A stretch of DNA of 61,464 nucleotides, from positions 1-61,464 of the forward strand of contig CALEAD010000031.1 in assembly GCA_937943625.1 (NCBI GenBank), written 5' to 3'. The notes under the pieces were generated by a model. That model did not search any database. It was not told where the DNA came from and was given only the letters and a program-made list of their open reading frames with translations. The position numbers and the translations under genes are program-made. Source of the DNA: an uncultured Anaerolineae bacterium (GTDB taxonomy: Bacteria > Chloroflexota > Anaerolineae > Promineifilales > Promineifilaceae). Every line of letters begins with the position of its first letter. The first letter of the stretch is position 1. Below are positions 18,585 through 27,164 of the stretch, one piece after another.

Positions 18585-19250
18585 GTGACGGCCGTTTTTA
18601 TAAACATTTTGCTGCCGTTGCTTGCCACCGTTACGTTATTGGCAGCCTTTTTTTACCTGCTAAAGGCGCTGGAGCAGCGACGGCGCATCAACCGCCAGGT
18701 GTACAGTGTGGGCCAGGTAGAGACGCGCCGTGCCATGAAGATTGGCTTCTTGCGCGCCATCGTGATTGCTTTTGCTGCCGCGCTGTTGCTTTTTGCCTGG
18801 GGCGTGATGAGCGCCACTGGCACATGGCCGCTCTTGCCCGAACTAACGCCCATGCCAACATTGGCCCCCGCCAACACCTCTACGCCCACTCTCTCTCCAG
18901 AAGTCACGCCTGTTCCCCTGGAGACAATCTCCCTGTCACTAACACCTGCGGCTACGGAAACGGCCGTTGCTACCCCTACCCCTATCGCCACTGCTACCCC
19001 TACACCCACCGTTACGCCTACGCCGCAACCGGCAACGGCCGTTGTCAGCAGCGGCGTAGGCGTCTGGCTGCGTGCCACACCCAGCACTGCGGGTGAACAG
19101 TTGGAATGGCTGCTAGACGACACAATCCTGACCTTGCTGCCCGGCTACGAAACTGGCAGCGACTTTGACTGGCAGCAAGTGCGTGCCCCCTCTGGCCGCG
19201 AAGGTTGGGTTGCTGTGCCCTTCATTCGCTACCTGACCCCAGAAGAATAG
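18585..19250 (+). CDS. Membrane protein with Thr-Pro linker and C-terminal SH3b domain
   Basis: 221 residues from GTG 18585 with AAGGAGA six bases upstream. Two membrane helices (residues 4-26 and about 52-76) with a short basic cytoplasmic loop, then a low-complexity linker rich in Thr, Pro and Ala (about 80-150), then a bacterial SH3 (SH3b) domain (GVGVWLRATPSTAGEQ, EGWVAVPFIRYL). SH3b domains of this kind often bind cell-wall peptides or act as extracytoplasmic anchors. Substrate unknown. Two AACGGCCGTT copies fall in the linker. Confidence 0.75.
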   Translation: MTAVFINILLPLLATVTLLAAFFYLLKALEQRRRINRQVYSVGQVETRRAMKIGFLRAIVIAFAAALLLFAWGVMSATGTWPLLPELTPMPTLAPANTSTPTLSPEVTPVPLETISLSLTPAATETAVATPTPIATATPTPTVTPTPQPATAVVSSGVGVWLRATPSTAGEQLEWLLDDTILTLLPGYETGSDFDWQQVRAPSGREGWVAVPFIRYLTPEE

Positions 19251-19313
19251 CCTGGCCGCTGCAATCGGGAACGAGATGGGAGGTTATTTGCAAAATCTGC
19301 AATCCAAAATCTG

Positions 19314-19418
19314 GGCATGGTTCATCTTCTTTTCTGACCGCAGATAGCCGACCACAGACCGCCCATCTGGCTAAATTGCGGTCGGCGGTCAGCAGTCGGC
19401 AGTCAAATGAACCATGCC
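19314..19418. repeat. Intergenic repeat with GGCATGGTTCA terminal inverted repeats (copy 2)
   Basis: GGCATGGTTCA at 19314-19324 and its exact inverse TGAACCATGCC at 19408-19418 bound a 105 bp element. The middle has GACCGCAGATAGCCGACC on one side and GCGGTCGGCGGTCAGCAG on the other, so the whole can fold as a hairpin. It lies just upstream of the acetoacetyl-CoA synthetase gene. Confidence 0.75.
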
Positions 19419-19445
19419 AAAATTCGCAATTGAGAAGTAAGTCGT

Positions 19446-21425
19446 ATGGCCGAAATTCACGAGGGCAGCCTGTTGTGGCAGCCATCCCCGGAAATAATAC
19501 AAAACGCCAACCTCACCCATTACATGGCGTGGCTGGCGTGCCACCGCGCGCTTCACTTTGACAACTACGCCGACTTGTGGCGCTGGTCTGTAGACAACGT
19601 GGGCGACTTTTGGCAAACGCTATGGGACTATTTTGCCATTCGCGCTTCGCAGCCACCCCAGACGGCGCTGGCCGAAAGAGTCATGCCCGGCGCGCGCTGG
19701 TTCCCTGGGGCGCGGCTAAACTATGCGGAAAACTTCTTCGCCCGCCAGTGGGCAGACCGCCCCGCCATTTACTACAAAGCGGAAGATGAACCGTTGCAAA
19801 CGTTGGGCTGGGACGAGATTGCGCGGCAAACGGCCGTACTCGCGCAAGCCCTGCGTCAGATGGGGGTTCAGCCTGGCGACCGCGTCGTCGCCTATATGCC
19901 CCACATTCCGCAGACCATCATTGCCCTGTTTGCGGTTGCCAGCATCGGCGCCATCTGGTCGAGTTGCTCCCCAGACTTTGGCAGCCGCAGCGTGCTCGAC
20001 CGCTTCCAGCAAATAGAGCCAAAAGTGCTCATTGCTGTAGATGGCTACCGCTATGGTGGTAAGCTCTTCGACCGGCGCACAACCGTTGCCGAACTGCAAG
20101 CCGGGCTACCCACCTTGCAGCATACCATCCTGGTTCCCCTGCCTGGCCGCGAGCTGGCCGCAGACAGCACGCATCACAGCGTACACAATTGGGACATGCT
20201 GCTGGCGCAGCCCCAAACTGTGCCCCTCACCTTTGCCCAACTCCCTTTTGATCATCCCCTGTGGGTGCTGTACTCCTCTGGCACAACCGGCAAGCCCAAG
20301 CCCATTGTACAGGGGCATGGTGGTATCTTGTTAGAACATCTAAAAATGGCCGTGCTGCATCTAGACCTGAAGCCTGGCGACCGCTTCTTCTGGTTCACCA
20401 GCACCGGCTGGATGATGTGGAACTTTTTGGTGGGTGGCTTGCTGGCAGGCGCAGCAATTGTTGTTTACAACGGCAGTCCCGGCTATCCGACGATGGACGC
20501 GCTGTGGCAATTGGCCGAAGAAGCAGGCATCACCTACTTTGGTGCCTCTGCCGCTTACGTCAGCGCCTGCGCCAAAGCGGGCATTCGCCCCAATCAGGCG
20601 CACAATTTGCGCGCCATTAAGGCGTTTGGTTCTACCGGCTCCCCCCTATCGGTGGAGAATTTTGCCTGGGTATACGAAAATGTGAACCCCGACCTGGCGC
20701 TGGAATCGGTGAGCGGTGGCACAGATGTTTGCACGGCATTTGTAGGGGGCTGTCGCTTGCTGCCCATTTATGCCGGGGAGATACAGGGAGCTTGCCTGGG
20801 TGCGAAAGTGCAGGCGTTTAACAAAGCGGGTGAACCGGTATTGAACGAGGTGGGGGAGCTGGTGATTACGGAGCCAATGCCGTCCATGCCCCTTTATTTC
20901 TGGCAAGATGAACGAGGGGAGCGTTATCGCGAGAGCTATTTTGCCACCTACCCCGGCGTATGGCGACATGGGGATTGGGTGAAGTTTAATGAACGGGGTG
21001 GGTGCGTGATTTACGGACGTTCCGATGCCACCATTAATCGCCAGGGCATTCGCATGGGAACCAGCGAAATCTATCGCGCTGTAGAGGCACTGGACGAGGT
21101 GCTCGATAGCATGGTGGTAGACCTGGAGCTACTGGGGCGCGAAAGCTACATGCCCCTGTTTGTGGTGCTGCGCCCTGGCGCGGTGCTGGATGATGAACTG
21201 CGCCAGCGCATCCGCGAAAAAATTCGCCAGGACATCTCCCCGCGCCATCTGCCTGATGAGATTATCGCCGTGCCGGAGATTCCCTACACCCTCAGCGGCA
21301 AGAAGATGGAACTGCCTGTGCGCCGCATATTGCTCGGTCATGATCCGCATCACGTGGCAAACCCTGGCGCCATGCGTAACCCCGATGCAATTGTGTTTTT
21401 TGTGCAGTTCCGGCAAAAATTGTAA
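19446..21425 (+). CDS. aacS: Acetoacetyl-CoA synthetase
   Basis: 659 residues, the family length. It activates acetoacetate with ATP and CoA to acetoacetyl-CoA. ANL-superfamily motifs: the P-loop YSSGTTGKPKP (near residue 275), FWFTSTGWMMWN, and the C-terminal YGRSDATINRQGIRMGTSE with the late catalytic lysine in TLSGKKMELPVRR. The N-terminal ACS-type segment (RWFPGARLNYAENFF) separates it from plain acyl-CoA ligases. Soluble enzyme of ketone body or PHB-related carbon use; no PHB genes are nearby. Confidence 0.93.
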   Translation: MAEIHEGSLLWQPSPEIIQNANLTHYMAWLACHRALHFDNYADLWRWSVDNVGDFWQTLWDYFAIRASQPPQTALAERVMPGARWFPGARLNYAENFFARQWADRPAIYYKAEDEPLQTLGWDEIARQTAVLAQALRQMGVQPGDRVVAYMPHIPQTIIALFAVASIGAIWSSCSPDFGSRSVLDRFQQIEPKVLIAVDGYRYGGKLFDRRTTVAELQAGLPTLQHTILVPLPGRELAADSTHHSVHNWDMLLAQPQTVPLTFAQLPFDHPLWVLYSSGTTGKPKPIVQGHGGILLEHLKMAVLHLDLKPGDRFFWFTSTGWMMWNFLVGGLLAGAAIVVYNGSPGYPTMDALWQLAEEAGITYFGASAAYVSACAKAGIRPNQAHNLRAIKAFGSTGSPLSVENFAWVYENVNPDLALESVSGGTDVCTAFVGGCRLLPIYAGEIQGACLGAKVQAFNKAGEPVLNEVGELVITEPMPSMPLYFWQDERGERYRESYFATYPGVWRHGDWVKFNERGGCVIYGRSDATINRQGIRMGTSEIYRAVEALDEVLDSMVVDLELLGRESYMPLFVVLRPGAVLDDELRQRIREKIRQDISPRHLPDEIIAVPEIPYTLSGKKMELPVRRILLGHDPHHVANPGAMRNPDAIVFFVQFRQKL

Positions 21426-21433
21426 CGACAAAT

Positions 21434-21486
21434 GTCTGCGGTCGGCAGTCAAGCAGTCAAATTGTAAAGACCGCTTGAACCACGCC
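21434..21486. repeat. Truncated copy of the GGCATGGTTCA-type repeat (copy 3)
   Basis: Only the right half is seen: TGTCTGCGGTCGGCAGTC heptads, then a stretch nearly identical to the right end of copy 1 (TCAAATTGT then AAGA.CGCTTGA), ending TGAACCACGCC at 21476-21486. The left inverted repeat is missing, or lies within the end of aacS where I do not recognise it. Confidence 0.6.
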
Positions 21487-21649
21487 CAATTACCCAAAAT
21501 GGCGTGCTTCTAATGGCCAACAGTTGCGACAGGTACAAACGGCCGTTCTGTACGTATACTATCATATGGACGCCGTAACCGTAATGAGCCACAGCCAGGG
21601 TAAACGAGAGAGAGCAATTTTGCTGACTGTCGAAAAGGCACAGTTACGC

Positions 21650-22240
21650 ATGAATGAATTGAATGATGAACAGTTGATGCAGCACGTGAGCCGAAAAGAT
21701 GTGCCTGCGTTTCGCCAGTTATATGAGCGCTACGGAGGGCGGGTGCTGGGGTTATCTATCAAAATCGTTGGCGACCGTGCCCTGGCGGAAGAAATTGCCC
21801 AAGAGACGTTTTGGCGTATCTGGCATCATGCCGAGGCGTTTCACACGACACGCGGCACGTTTCAGAACTGGCTGTTTGGCATTGCGCGCAATCTGGCGAT
21901 AGACACGCTGCGCCGCCATCGGCAGGTGCACCTGGAGCCGTTTGTTGAAGTACACGCAAATGGCGAAGGACGTACACGGCCGTTGCAAGATGAGCAAGAC
22001 GTGGTGGAATTGGCCCTGCTCTCTGTGCAGCAGGGGCATGTGCAAGAAGCACTGGACTGCCTGCCGGAAGAACAGCGACAGGTGATTGATTGGATTTACT
22101 TTCAGGGCAAAACGCGCCGCGAGATTGCCCTGGAGATGGGCATTCCTTTTGGCACAATTAACACCCGTGTCCGGCTGGCGCTGCAAAAGCTGCGCCATGC
22201 TTTAGTCGAGCGGGGATATGAGTTTGAGGGTGTCGCATAA
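21650..22240 (+). CDS. RNA polymerase sigma factor, ECF subfamily
   Basis: 196 residues from ATG 21650 (MNELNDEQLMQHVSRKD). Region 2 has AFRQLYERYGGRVLGL, AEEIAQETFWRIW (-10 recognition) and region 4 has LPEEQRQVIDWIYFQGKTRREIALEM with GTINTRVRLALQKLR (-35 recognition). The frame is open to 21524; ATG 21566, five bases after TATACT, would be a leaderless alternative with 28 more residues. The next gene encodes its likely anti-sigma factor, and the pair overlaps or abuts. Confidence 0.93.
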   Translation: MNELNDEQLMQHVSRKDVPAFRQLYERYGGRVLGLSIKIVGDRALAEEIAQETFWRIWHHAEAFHTTRGTFQNWLFGIARNLAIDTLRRHRQVHLEPFVEVHANGEGRTRPLQDEQDVVELALLSVQQGHVQEALDCLPEEQRQVIDWIYFQGKTRREIALEMGIPFGTINTRVRLALQKLRHALVERGYEFEGVA

Positions 22241-22241
22241 G

Positions 22242-23222
22242 ATGGACGAGCAAATGGAAGGGTTATTGGCAGTCTATGCGCTGGGGGGCCTGACAGAGGA
22301 GGAGGCTGCTGAGGTTGAGGCGTACCTGGCGGCAGATTTGCAGGCGGAACTGGCGTTGCAAGAGATGATGCAAACAACGGCCATGCTGGCGCATCTCGCA
22401 CCACCAGTACGGCCGTCTGCGGCGATGGAGCGCGACCTGTTCGCCCGTATCGAAGCAGACGCCGCACACAAGACAGCCTCTCCCGCGGCGCGGCACGATA
22501 CACGCCCACTGGTGACCAGTCAGACGGCCGTTTCCCTTCCTTTCTGGCAGCGCTGGCAGCGACGCCTGCGAGGCTGGCTTGCCACACCGCTCCTCAGCGG
22601 CGTGAGCTTGGCTGCGGCCGTGCTCATTTTGATCTGGGCGCTTTCGCTGAACCGGCAGCTAACCGACCTGAACCAGCAGAACGCCAGTCTGAGCCGTGAG
22701 GTGCAACTGCTGCAAACAGAGAAAACGGCCGTTTCGCAGCAGCTCGTCCAGGTGCAGCAGCAGCTTGCTGCGTTGGTGGCCGAACGAGACAGTCTGACGG
22801 CTGAACTGATCGGCAGCCAGACTATGAACATCTCCTTGCAGGCGGAACTGGACAACGCTCAGGCAATTCTGGCCCTCCTGTCTGGCCAAAATGTGTACCA
22901 GGTGAGCCTCTCTGGCACAGAAGCACAGCCCCAGGCAAAAGCGCAGCTCCTCCTGCGCCCCGACAGCCACGTAGCACTCCTGTTTGTCAATGGCCTTCAG
23001 CCGCTTGCGGCAGGCCAGGTGTATCAGGTCTTGCTCATCCGCGATGACGGGCACGACACAGCCGAAACCTTTGCCGTGAGCGTGCAGGGGCAGGGCGCCC
23101 TGGTTGTGCACGCAAAAACCCCCTTCGAAACGTTTACGGCCGTTGGCGTCTCCATTGAGCCAGAGGGCGGCAGCCCGCAGCGCACCGGCGAGATTATTCT
23201 GCTCGGCTCCATCAAATCGTAG
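22242..23222 (+). CDS. RskA-type anti-sigma factor, membrane-anchored
   Basis: 326 residues from ATG 22242; an in-frame ATG 22218 overlapping the sigma gene is possible. Residues 1-60 form the zinc-free sigma-binding domain (LLAVYALGGLTEEEAAEVEAYL). A membrane helix follows near residues 115-135 (SGVSLAAAVLILIWALSL), then a long heptad coiled coil (about 137-205, LNQQNASLSREVQLLQ and onwards), then the extracytoplasmic RskA C-terminal domain (VALLFVNGLQPLAAGQVYQV, residues about 235-326). It should hold the upstream sigma factor inactive until proteolysis. The coiled coil may be the sensor or dimer part. Confidence 0.88.
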   Translation: MDEQMEGLLAVYALGGLTEEEAAEVEAYLAADLQAELALQEMMQTTAMLAHLAPPVRPSAAMERDLFARIEADAAHKTASPAARHDTRPLVTSQTAVSLPFWQRWQRRLRGWLATPLLSGVSLAAAVLILIWALSLNRQLTDLNQQNASLSREVQLLQTEKTAVSQQLVQVQQQLAALVAERDSLTAELIGSQTMNISLQAELDNAQAILALLSGQNVYQVSLSGTEAQPQAKAQLLLRPDSHVALLFVNGLQPLAAGQVYQVLLIRDDGHDTAETFAVSVQGQGALVVHAKTPFETFTAVGVSIEPEGGSPQRTGEIILLGSIKS

Positions 23223-23268
23223 CTTTCCCTTCCTAAAAGTTCAACACTTCGGCTGAACAGACACCCCT

Positions 23269-23296
23269 TTGTTTCTGCCCCGGTCTGGCGTAAAAT
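23269..23296 (+). promoter_or_regulatory. Candidate leaderless promoter for the glycosyltransferase gene
   Basis: TTGTTT (23269-23274), 16 bases, TAAAAT (23291-23296), then six bases to ATG 23303. The expected transcription start falls at the ATG itself, and no Shine-Dalgarno sequence is visible between them. Confidence 0.45.
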
Positions 23297-23302
23297 TCCC
23301 CC

Positions 23303-24208
23303 ATGCCTGACCTCTCTGTAATCATTGTCTCTTACAATACGTGCCAGCTTTTAGATGACTGTCTCGCTTCTTTACAAGAGGCAGAAGCCCCACCCGGTGG
23401 CCTGGAACTGATTGTCGTAGATAATGCCTCTGCGGATGAGAGCGTGGCGATGGTGCGTACCCGCTACCCTGGCGTGATGCTGCTGACCAATGAGCAAAAT
23501 GTCGGTTTTGCCACAGCTAACAACCAGGGTGCGCGCGCCAGTAACGGCCGTTACCTGCTCTTTCTCAACTCCGACACCCGCGTCAACCCCAATGCCCTGG
23601 TGCAACCGCTGCAATATCTGCAAGAAAACCCTCACGTGGGTGCGTTGACCGTGCGGCTCATCTACCCCAACGGCCAACGCGACCCCGACAACCATCGTGG
23701 CTTTCCTACCCCCTGGAACGCATTTTGCCACTTTTCCGGCCTTGGTCGCCTCTTTCCGCGCACCCCCCGCTTTAATGGTTACTTTCAATCCTACGCCGAT
23801 TTCAGTCAGACCCATGCGGTAGACGTGATTGCCGGCTCTTACCTGATGATGCCAGCCGACCTCTTCTGGCGCATTGGCGGCTGGGACGAAACCTATTTTT
23901 TCTATGGCGAAGACATTGATCTTTGCTACCGCATTCGCCAGACTGGCGCTGCCATCATTTATTACCCACACGTAGAGGTGCTGCACTACAAAGGAGCCAG
24001 CTCTGGTCTGCGCAAAGAATCTGTGGATATTGCCCACCCCCCCCGCGAAACGCGCATTCGCGTCGCCAGAGAGTCGGTGCGCGCCATGAAGCTCTTTTAC
24101 CGCAAGTTCTACAGCCAGCAATACCCACGCTGGATTACTGGCCTTGTCCTGATCGGCATTGAGCTGCGCGGCCGGCTGCGCATTCTCCGCCATCAGCTAA
24201 AGCCCTGA
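23303..24208 (+). CDS. Glycosyltransferase family 2 (rhamnosyltransferase-like)
   Basis: 301 residues. GT-A fold: SVIIVSYNTCQLLDDCLASL start, VVDNASADES, the DXD-like LNSDTRVNP, and the acceptor-side GGWDETYFFYGEDIDLCYRI. C-terminal basic region (about 240-301) with a hydrophobic stretch ITGLVLIGIEL suggests membrane association. It transfers a sugar from an NDP donor in cell-surface glycan synthesis; donor and acceptor cannot be told. It stands alone here. Confidence 0.9.
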   Translation: MPDLSVIIVSYNTCQLLDDCLASLQEAEAPPGGLELIVVDNASADESVAMVRTRYPGVMLLTNEQNVGFATANNQGARASNGRYLLFLNSDTRVNPNALVQPLQYLQENPHVGALTVRLIYPNGQRDPDNHRGFPTPWNAFCHFSGLGRLFPRTPRFNGYFQSYADFSQTHAVDVIAGSYLMMPADLFWRIGGWDETYFFYGEDIDLCYRIRQTGAAIIYYPHVEVLHYKGASSGLRKESVDIAHPPRETRIRVARESVRAMKLFYRKFYSQQYPRWITGLVLIGIELRGRLRILRHQLKP

Positions 24209-24713
24209 TTGATGACCGCCGCCGGCAGACCGCAGACAGCCGTGTCTTTTCCGCGACGATTAGTGGTCAGCTTGTCATTAATACTGCTGACACACGCTCA
24301 GCGATTCTCAATCCGGCGCATTGATTTGACCGCAGCCCGTTGACGGCAGACCGCTGCGACTCTTAGCCGGGGGGAAAGGTCGGCCGTCGGCAGTCTGCGA
24401 TCCGTTCGTAGTGCCAGCTTTAGTCGGAGCTGCCCGCTGAAGCGGTCACTGCGAACTTTTCCGTGCCGTCCCACCCGCCCACACCGTTTCAAATTGAGAT
24501 GATTGCTGACCACGCTATGCCATCTGGCGCAAAACAGGGTATACTTGACGATAGGAGCCTTAACCTGATTGGGGCAGGGTAGGTATAGACGGCCGAACAG
24601 TGCTTGCCATACTGCTGGCCGTCTGCATCAGAGCTGTAATCTGCCCCAACGCTGAAGCGGCGTTCAGGCAATTCATTTATATTCCCACGTTGAACCATTG
24701 GAGGATGATACAC
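24209..24713. other. 505 bp intergenic region before gltA with heptad repeats
   Basis: From 24215 to about 24430 it is dense in degenerate heptads of the GGTCNGC type in both orientations (for example GACCGCCGCCGGCAGACCGC and GGTCGGCCGTCGGCAGTCTG). No conserved terminal inverted repeat of the GGCATGG kind is seen. From about 24530 the sequence is unique, with TTGACG at 24545. GGAGG at 24700-24704 is the SD for gltA. No gene is supported here. Confidence 0.6.
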
Positions 24714-26003
24714 ATGACGAAAAACACATTGAGCATTACCGATAATCGCACTGGTCAGACTTATGAGATTCCCATTGAACACGACACCATCAATGCCATG
24801 GATCTCCGCCAGATTAAGGTGAATCCGGGTGATTTTGGCATGATGTCTTACGACCCGGCATTCAAGAACACAGCCTCGACCAAAAGCACCATCACCTACA
24901 TTGATGGCGGGAAGGGCATTTTGCGCTATCGCGGTTATCCCATTGAACAACTCGCGGAAAAATCTAACTATCTAGAGGTGGCATACCTGATTTTGTTTGG
25001 TGAGCTGCCCACCAAAGCGCAGTATGACCAATGGGAGTACGACATTCTGCATCACACCTTTGTGCATGAGAATATCAAGCAGCTGATGCACGTCTTCCGG
25101 CACGACGCCCACCCCATGGGGATGTTTATTGCCACAGTGGCGGCGATGTCCACTTTCTACCCTGAAGGGCGCGACATTATGAACGAAGCCGAGCGCCTGA
25201 AGCAAATTCAGCGACTGATTGCCAAGGTGCCAACGGTTGCCGCTTTTTCTTATCGCCACAGCCGGGGTTTGCCCTATGTCTATCCCGACAATGACCTCAG
25301 TTACACCGGCAACTTCCTGAATATGCTGGATAAGATGACGGAAGTGAAGTATAAGCCGAACCCGGTGTTGGAGCGGGCACTGGATGTGCTGTTTATCTTG
25401 CACGCCGACCATGAGCAGAACTGTGGTACGGCCGCGATGCGCGTGATTGGCTCCAGCCATACGGACCCCTATACGGCGATGGCCGGCGCGGCGGCGGCGC
25501 TATATGGGCCGCTGCACGGCGGCGCTAATGAGGCAGTGCTGCGTATGTTGCTGGAGATTGGCGATGTGAAGCATGTGCCGGAGTTTATAAAAGGGGTGAA
25601 GAACCGCGAACGGCTGCTAATGGGGTTTGGTCATCGCGTATACAAAAATTATGACCCGCGCGCCAAAATTATCAAGCAAATTGCTGACCAGGTATTTGCA
25701 GAAACGGGGCGTAACCCGCTGCTAGATATTGCCCTGGAGCTGGAACGTATTGCTCTGGAAGATGATTTCTTTGTCCAGCGTAATCTGTATCCGAACGTAG
25801 ACTTTTACTCTGGCATCATTTACCAGGCGATGCGCTTCCCCATCGCCATGTTCCCGGTGTTGTTTGCTATTCCGCGCACGGTGGGCTGGCTGGCGCAGTG
25901 GGTAGAGATGTTGAAGGACCCAGACCAGAAGATTGCTCGCCCGCGCCAGATTTACCTGGGTCCAGATGTGCGCGACTACGTACCGATGGAAGCGCGTGGG
26001 TAG
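24714..26003 (+). CDS. gltA: Citrate synthase
   Basis: 429 residues from ATG 24714, nine bases after GGAGG; ATG 24705 also lies in frame but too near the SD. It condenses oxaloacetate and acetyl-CoA in the TCA cycle. Active-site blocks: LHGGANEAVLRML, GFGHRVYKNYDPRA (catalytic His) and LYPNVDFYSG (catalytic Asp). Length and N-terminal domain (LRYRGYPIEQLAE) fit the type II bacterial form. Confidence 0.96.
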   Translation: MTKNTLSITDNRTGQTYEIPIEHDTINAMDLRQIKVNPGDFGMMSYDPAFKNTASTKSTITYIDGGKGILRYRGYPIEQLAEKSNYLEVAYLILFGELPTKAQYDQWEYDILHHTFVHENIKQLMHVFRHDAHPMGMFIATVAAMSTFYPEGRDIMNEAERLKQIQRLIAKVPTVAAFSYRHSRGLPYVYPDNDLSYTGNFLNMLDKMTEVKYKPNPVLERALDVLFILHADHEQNCGTAAMRVIGSSHTDPYTAMAGAAAALYGPLHGGANEAVLRMLLEIGDVKHVPEFIKGVKNRERLLMGFGHRVYKNYDPRAKIIKQIADQVFAETGRNPLLDIALELERIALEDDFFVQRNLYPNVDFYSGIIYQAMRFPIAMFPVLFAIPRTVGWLAQWVEMLKDPDQKIARPRQIYLGPDVRDYVPMEARG

Positions 26004-26018
26004 TTGCTGGGAAGTGTG

Positions 26019-26064
26019 AAGCGTGGAGCGTGAACAAGCCTGTTCATGCTTCACGCTTTGTTTT
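26019..26064. terminator. Terminator between gltA and the convergent DUF2203 gene
   Basis: An 18-pair stem with two mismatches: AAGCGTGGAGCGTGAACA (26019-26036), loop AGCC, TGTTCATGCTTCACGCTT (26041-26058), then TGTTTT. It terminates gltA on the plus strand and may also serve the minus strand. Confidence 0.85.
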
Positions 26065-26440
26065 ACAACGGCCGTCTCCCGTTATATCCCCCTGTTAGCT
26101 CATGGTAGTAGGCAATGCGCGGCTCGCCGTAGCGCCAACAGAGGTATACTTCACGGCCGTTGCGCAGCGACAAAAAATCAATCAAGCCTGCATTCAGGTC
26201 CTTTACTTCGCAGCCGTAAGCGCGGATTTGTGCCAGCAGTTTTTCGATCTGGGCAAAATCTTGCACCATCGCAGAGGTAGCGGCGTTGCCCACATCTACG
26301 CGCGGGTCATCCAGTAAATGCTCCATTTTTTGCCGTTGGGACGCCACCCGGGCGCGCATTTCCAGCAGCCGCCCCATTAACGGCGAAATTTCCGCAAGCA
26401 GCCTGTTTGCCTCGTCTACCGTGAAATATTTAACAGCCAT
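26063..26440 (-). CDS. DUF2203 family protein
   Basis: 125 residues, mostly helical. Landmarks: YFTVDEANRLLAEISPLMGRL at the start and DFLSLRNGREVYLCWRYGEP near the end, which are the conserved parts of DUF2203. Function unknown; members occur in Chloroflexota, Actinobacteria and Firmicutes. Its ATG overlaps the stop of the upstream small gene by one base, so the two are likely made together. Confidence 0.85.
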   Translation of the reverse strand: MAVKYFTVDEANRLLAEISPLMGRLLEMRARVASQRQKMEHLLDDPRVDVGNAATSAMVQDFAQIEKLLAQIRAYGCEVKDLNAGLIDFLSLRNGREVYLCWRYGEPRIAYYHELTGGYNGRRPL

Positions 26441-26655
26441 TACGTCACCGTCCCCATTTCATCAAGCTGTATGGTGCGCTCTCCTTGCGCTTCTGTAAGC
26501 GTGAGCTGCCAGCTTTGCAGATCAAAGCGAAAGGGCTGTGCGCGCTCTGTTCCCTGTTCGTTGAAGACCAGTTCGCCCCAAACGGCCGTGCTGTCCCGCC
26601 CGCGCAGTCGCAAAGAGGCCCCCTGCCAGCGACAATAATAGACCAATGGTTTCAT
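26440..26655 (-). CDS. Small protein of unknown function, coupled to DUF2203
   Basis: 71 residues from ATG at 26655 (MKPLVYYCRWQGASLRL). I do not recognise a family; the strand pattern suggests a small beta sheet (GELVFNEQG, RFDLQSWQLTLTEAQGERTIQL). The start is set by AAGGGAG from the repeat box just upstream; the open frame continues through that repeat but the repeat-coded prefix is unlikely to be protein. Stop overlaps the DUF2203 start. Confidence 0.6.
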   Translation of the reverse strand: MKPLVYYCRWQGASLRLRGRDSTAVWGELVFNEQGTERAQPFRFDLQSWQLTLTEAQGERTIQLDEMGTVT

Positions 26656-26773
26656 ACCGCTCCCTTGAAAATGACCGCCGACGGCTGACTGCGGACCGCA
26701 GATAGCAGACCGCCAACGGCTAACCTGCGTTCCATTTTCATTCATGTGAGTAGGTTTCATTCATGTGAGTAGG
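26656..26773 (-). repeat. SD-bearing leader repeat before the 71-residue gene
   Basis: Read on the minus strand: two tandem 19-base units (26736-26754 and 26755-26773, plus-strand TTTCATTCATGTGAGTAGG), then GGTTAGCCGTTGGCGGTC heptads, then TCATTTTCAAGGGAG (26660-26674) four bases before ATG. The box supplies the ribosome binding site. Same architecture as the copies before 29726, 34303, 37217, 39613, 49270 and 52296. Confidence 0.75.
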
Positions 26774-26833
26774 CAGCCGCCCGCAAAGTCTCTTGTGCCT
26801 GTTCACCTTGGTTGGCCACCTGGATGATGGCAG

Positions 26834-27160
26834 TTACCCATGCAAATGCTGGTGCGCTTCCAGGCAGGCGACACCCTGCGCGCCAACCAGCGCGCCATGC
26901 GCCACGCCCGCAGGCAGTTCCAGCCGGTCACCCGGCCACAGCGTGAGCGCCGTGCCTGTTTCGGGCAAAGTGAAGGTGATAGAGCCTTGTACAACGACCA
27001 GCACTTTGGCATAAGCGTGCGTGTGCACGGGGTACTTTTCGCCAGGGCGATTGGACCAGCGAATGGGAGAAAGCCCCTCTGCCAGCAGCAGGCGGCGCAC
27101 CACGCTTTCGCTGGGTGGCTCTGCGTGCGTCCAGGGAGTGACGGTTGGTTTATCTGCCAT
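26834..27160 (-). CDS. Cupin-domain protein
   Basis: 108 residues from ATG at 27160, eight bases after GGAG. Single small beta barrel with the metal-site motif YPVHTHAYAKVLVVVQG and the second motif LWPGDRLELPAGVAHG. Two His in HTH and the later His would bind a metal. Ends in HQHLHG. Likely a small-molecule sensor or dioxygenase-like protein; substrate unknown. It starts four bases after the PP2C-like gene ends, so the two form an operon. Confidence 0.85.
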   Translation of the reverse strand: MADKPTVTPWTHAEPPSESVVRRLLLAEGLSPIRWSNRPGEKYPVHTHAYAKVLVVVQGSITFTLPETGTALTLWPGDRLELPAGVAHGALVGAQGVACLEAHQHLHG

Positions 27161-27164
27161 GCTT

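Noticed and set aside
23372..24193. Minus-strand open frame of 273 residues opposite the family 2 glycosyltransferase
   Set aside because: It shows no family signature and lies wholly antisense to a well-conserved gene; long antisense frames are common at this GC content.
24215..24430. Heptad repeats considered as a CRISPR array
   Set aside because: Units are 7 bases, degenerate and in both orientations; there are no identical repeats of 25-40 bases with unique spacers and no cas genes.
24540..24589. TATACT and TTGACG before gltA as a promoter
   Set aside because: The two boxes are in the wrong order or spacing for a sigma-70 promoter; I could not pair either with a suitable partner.
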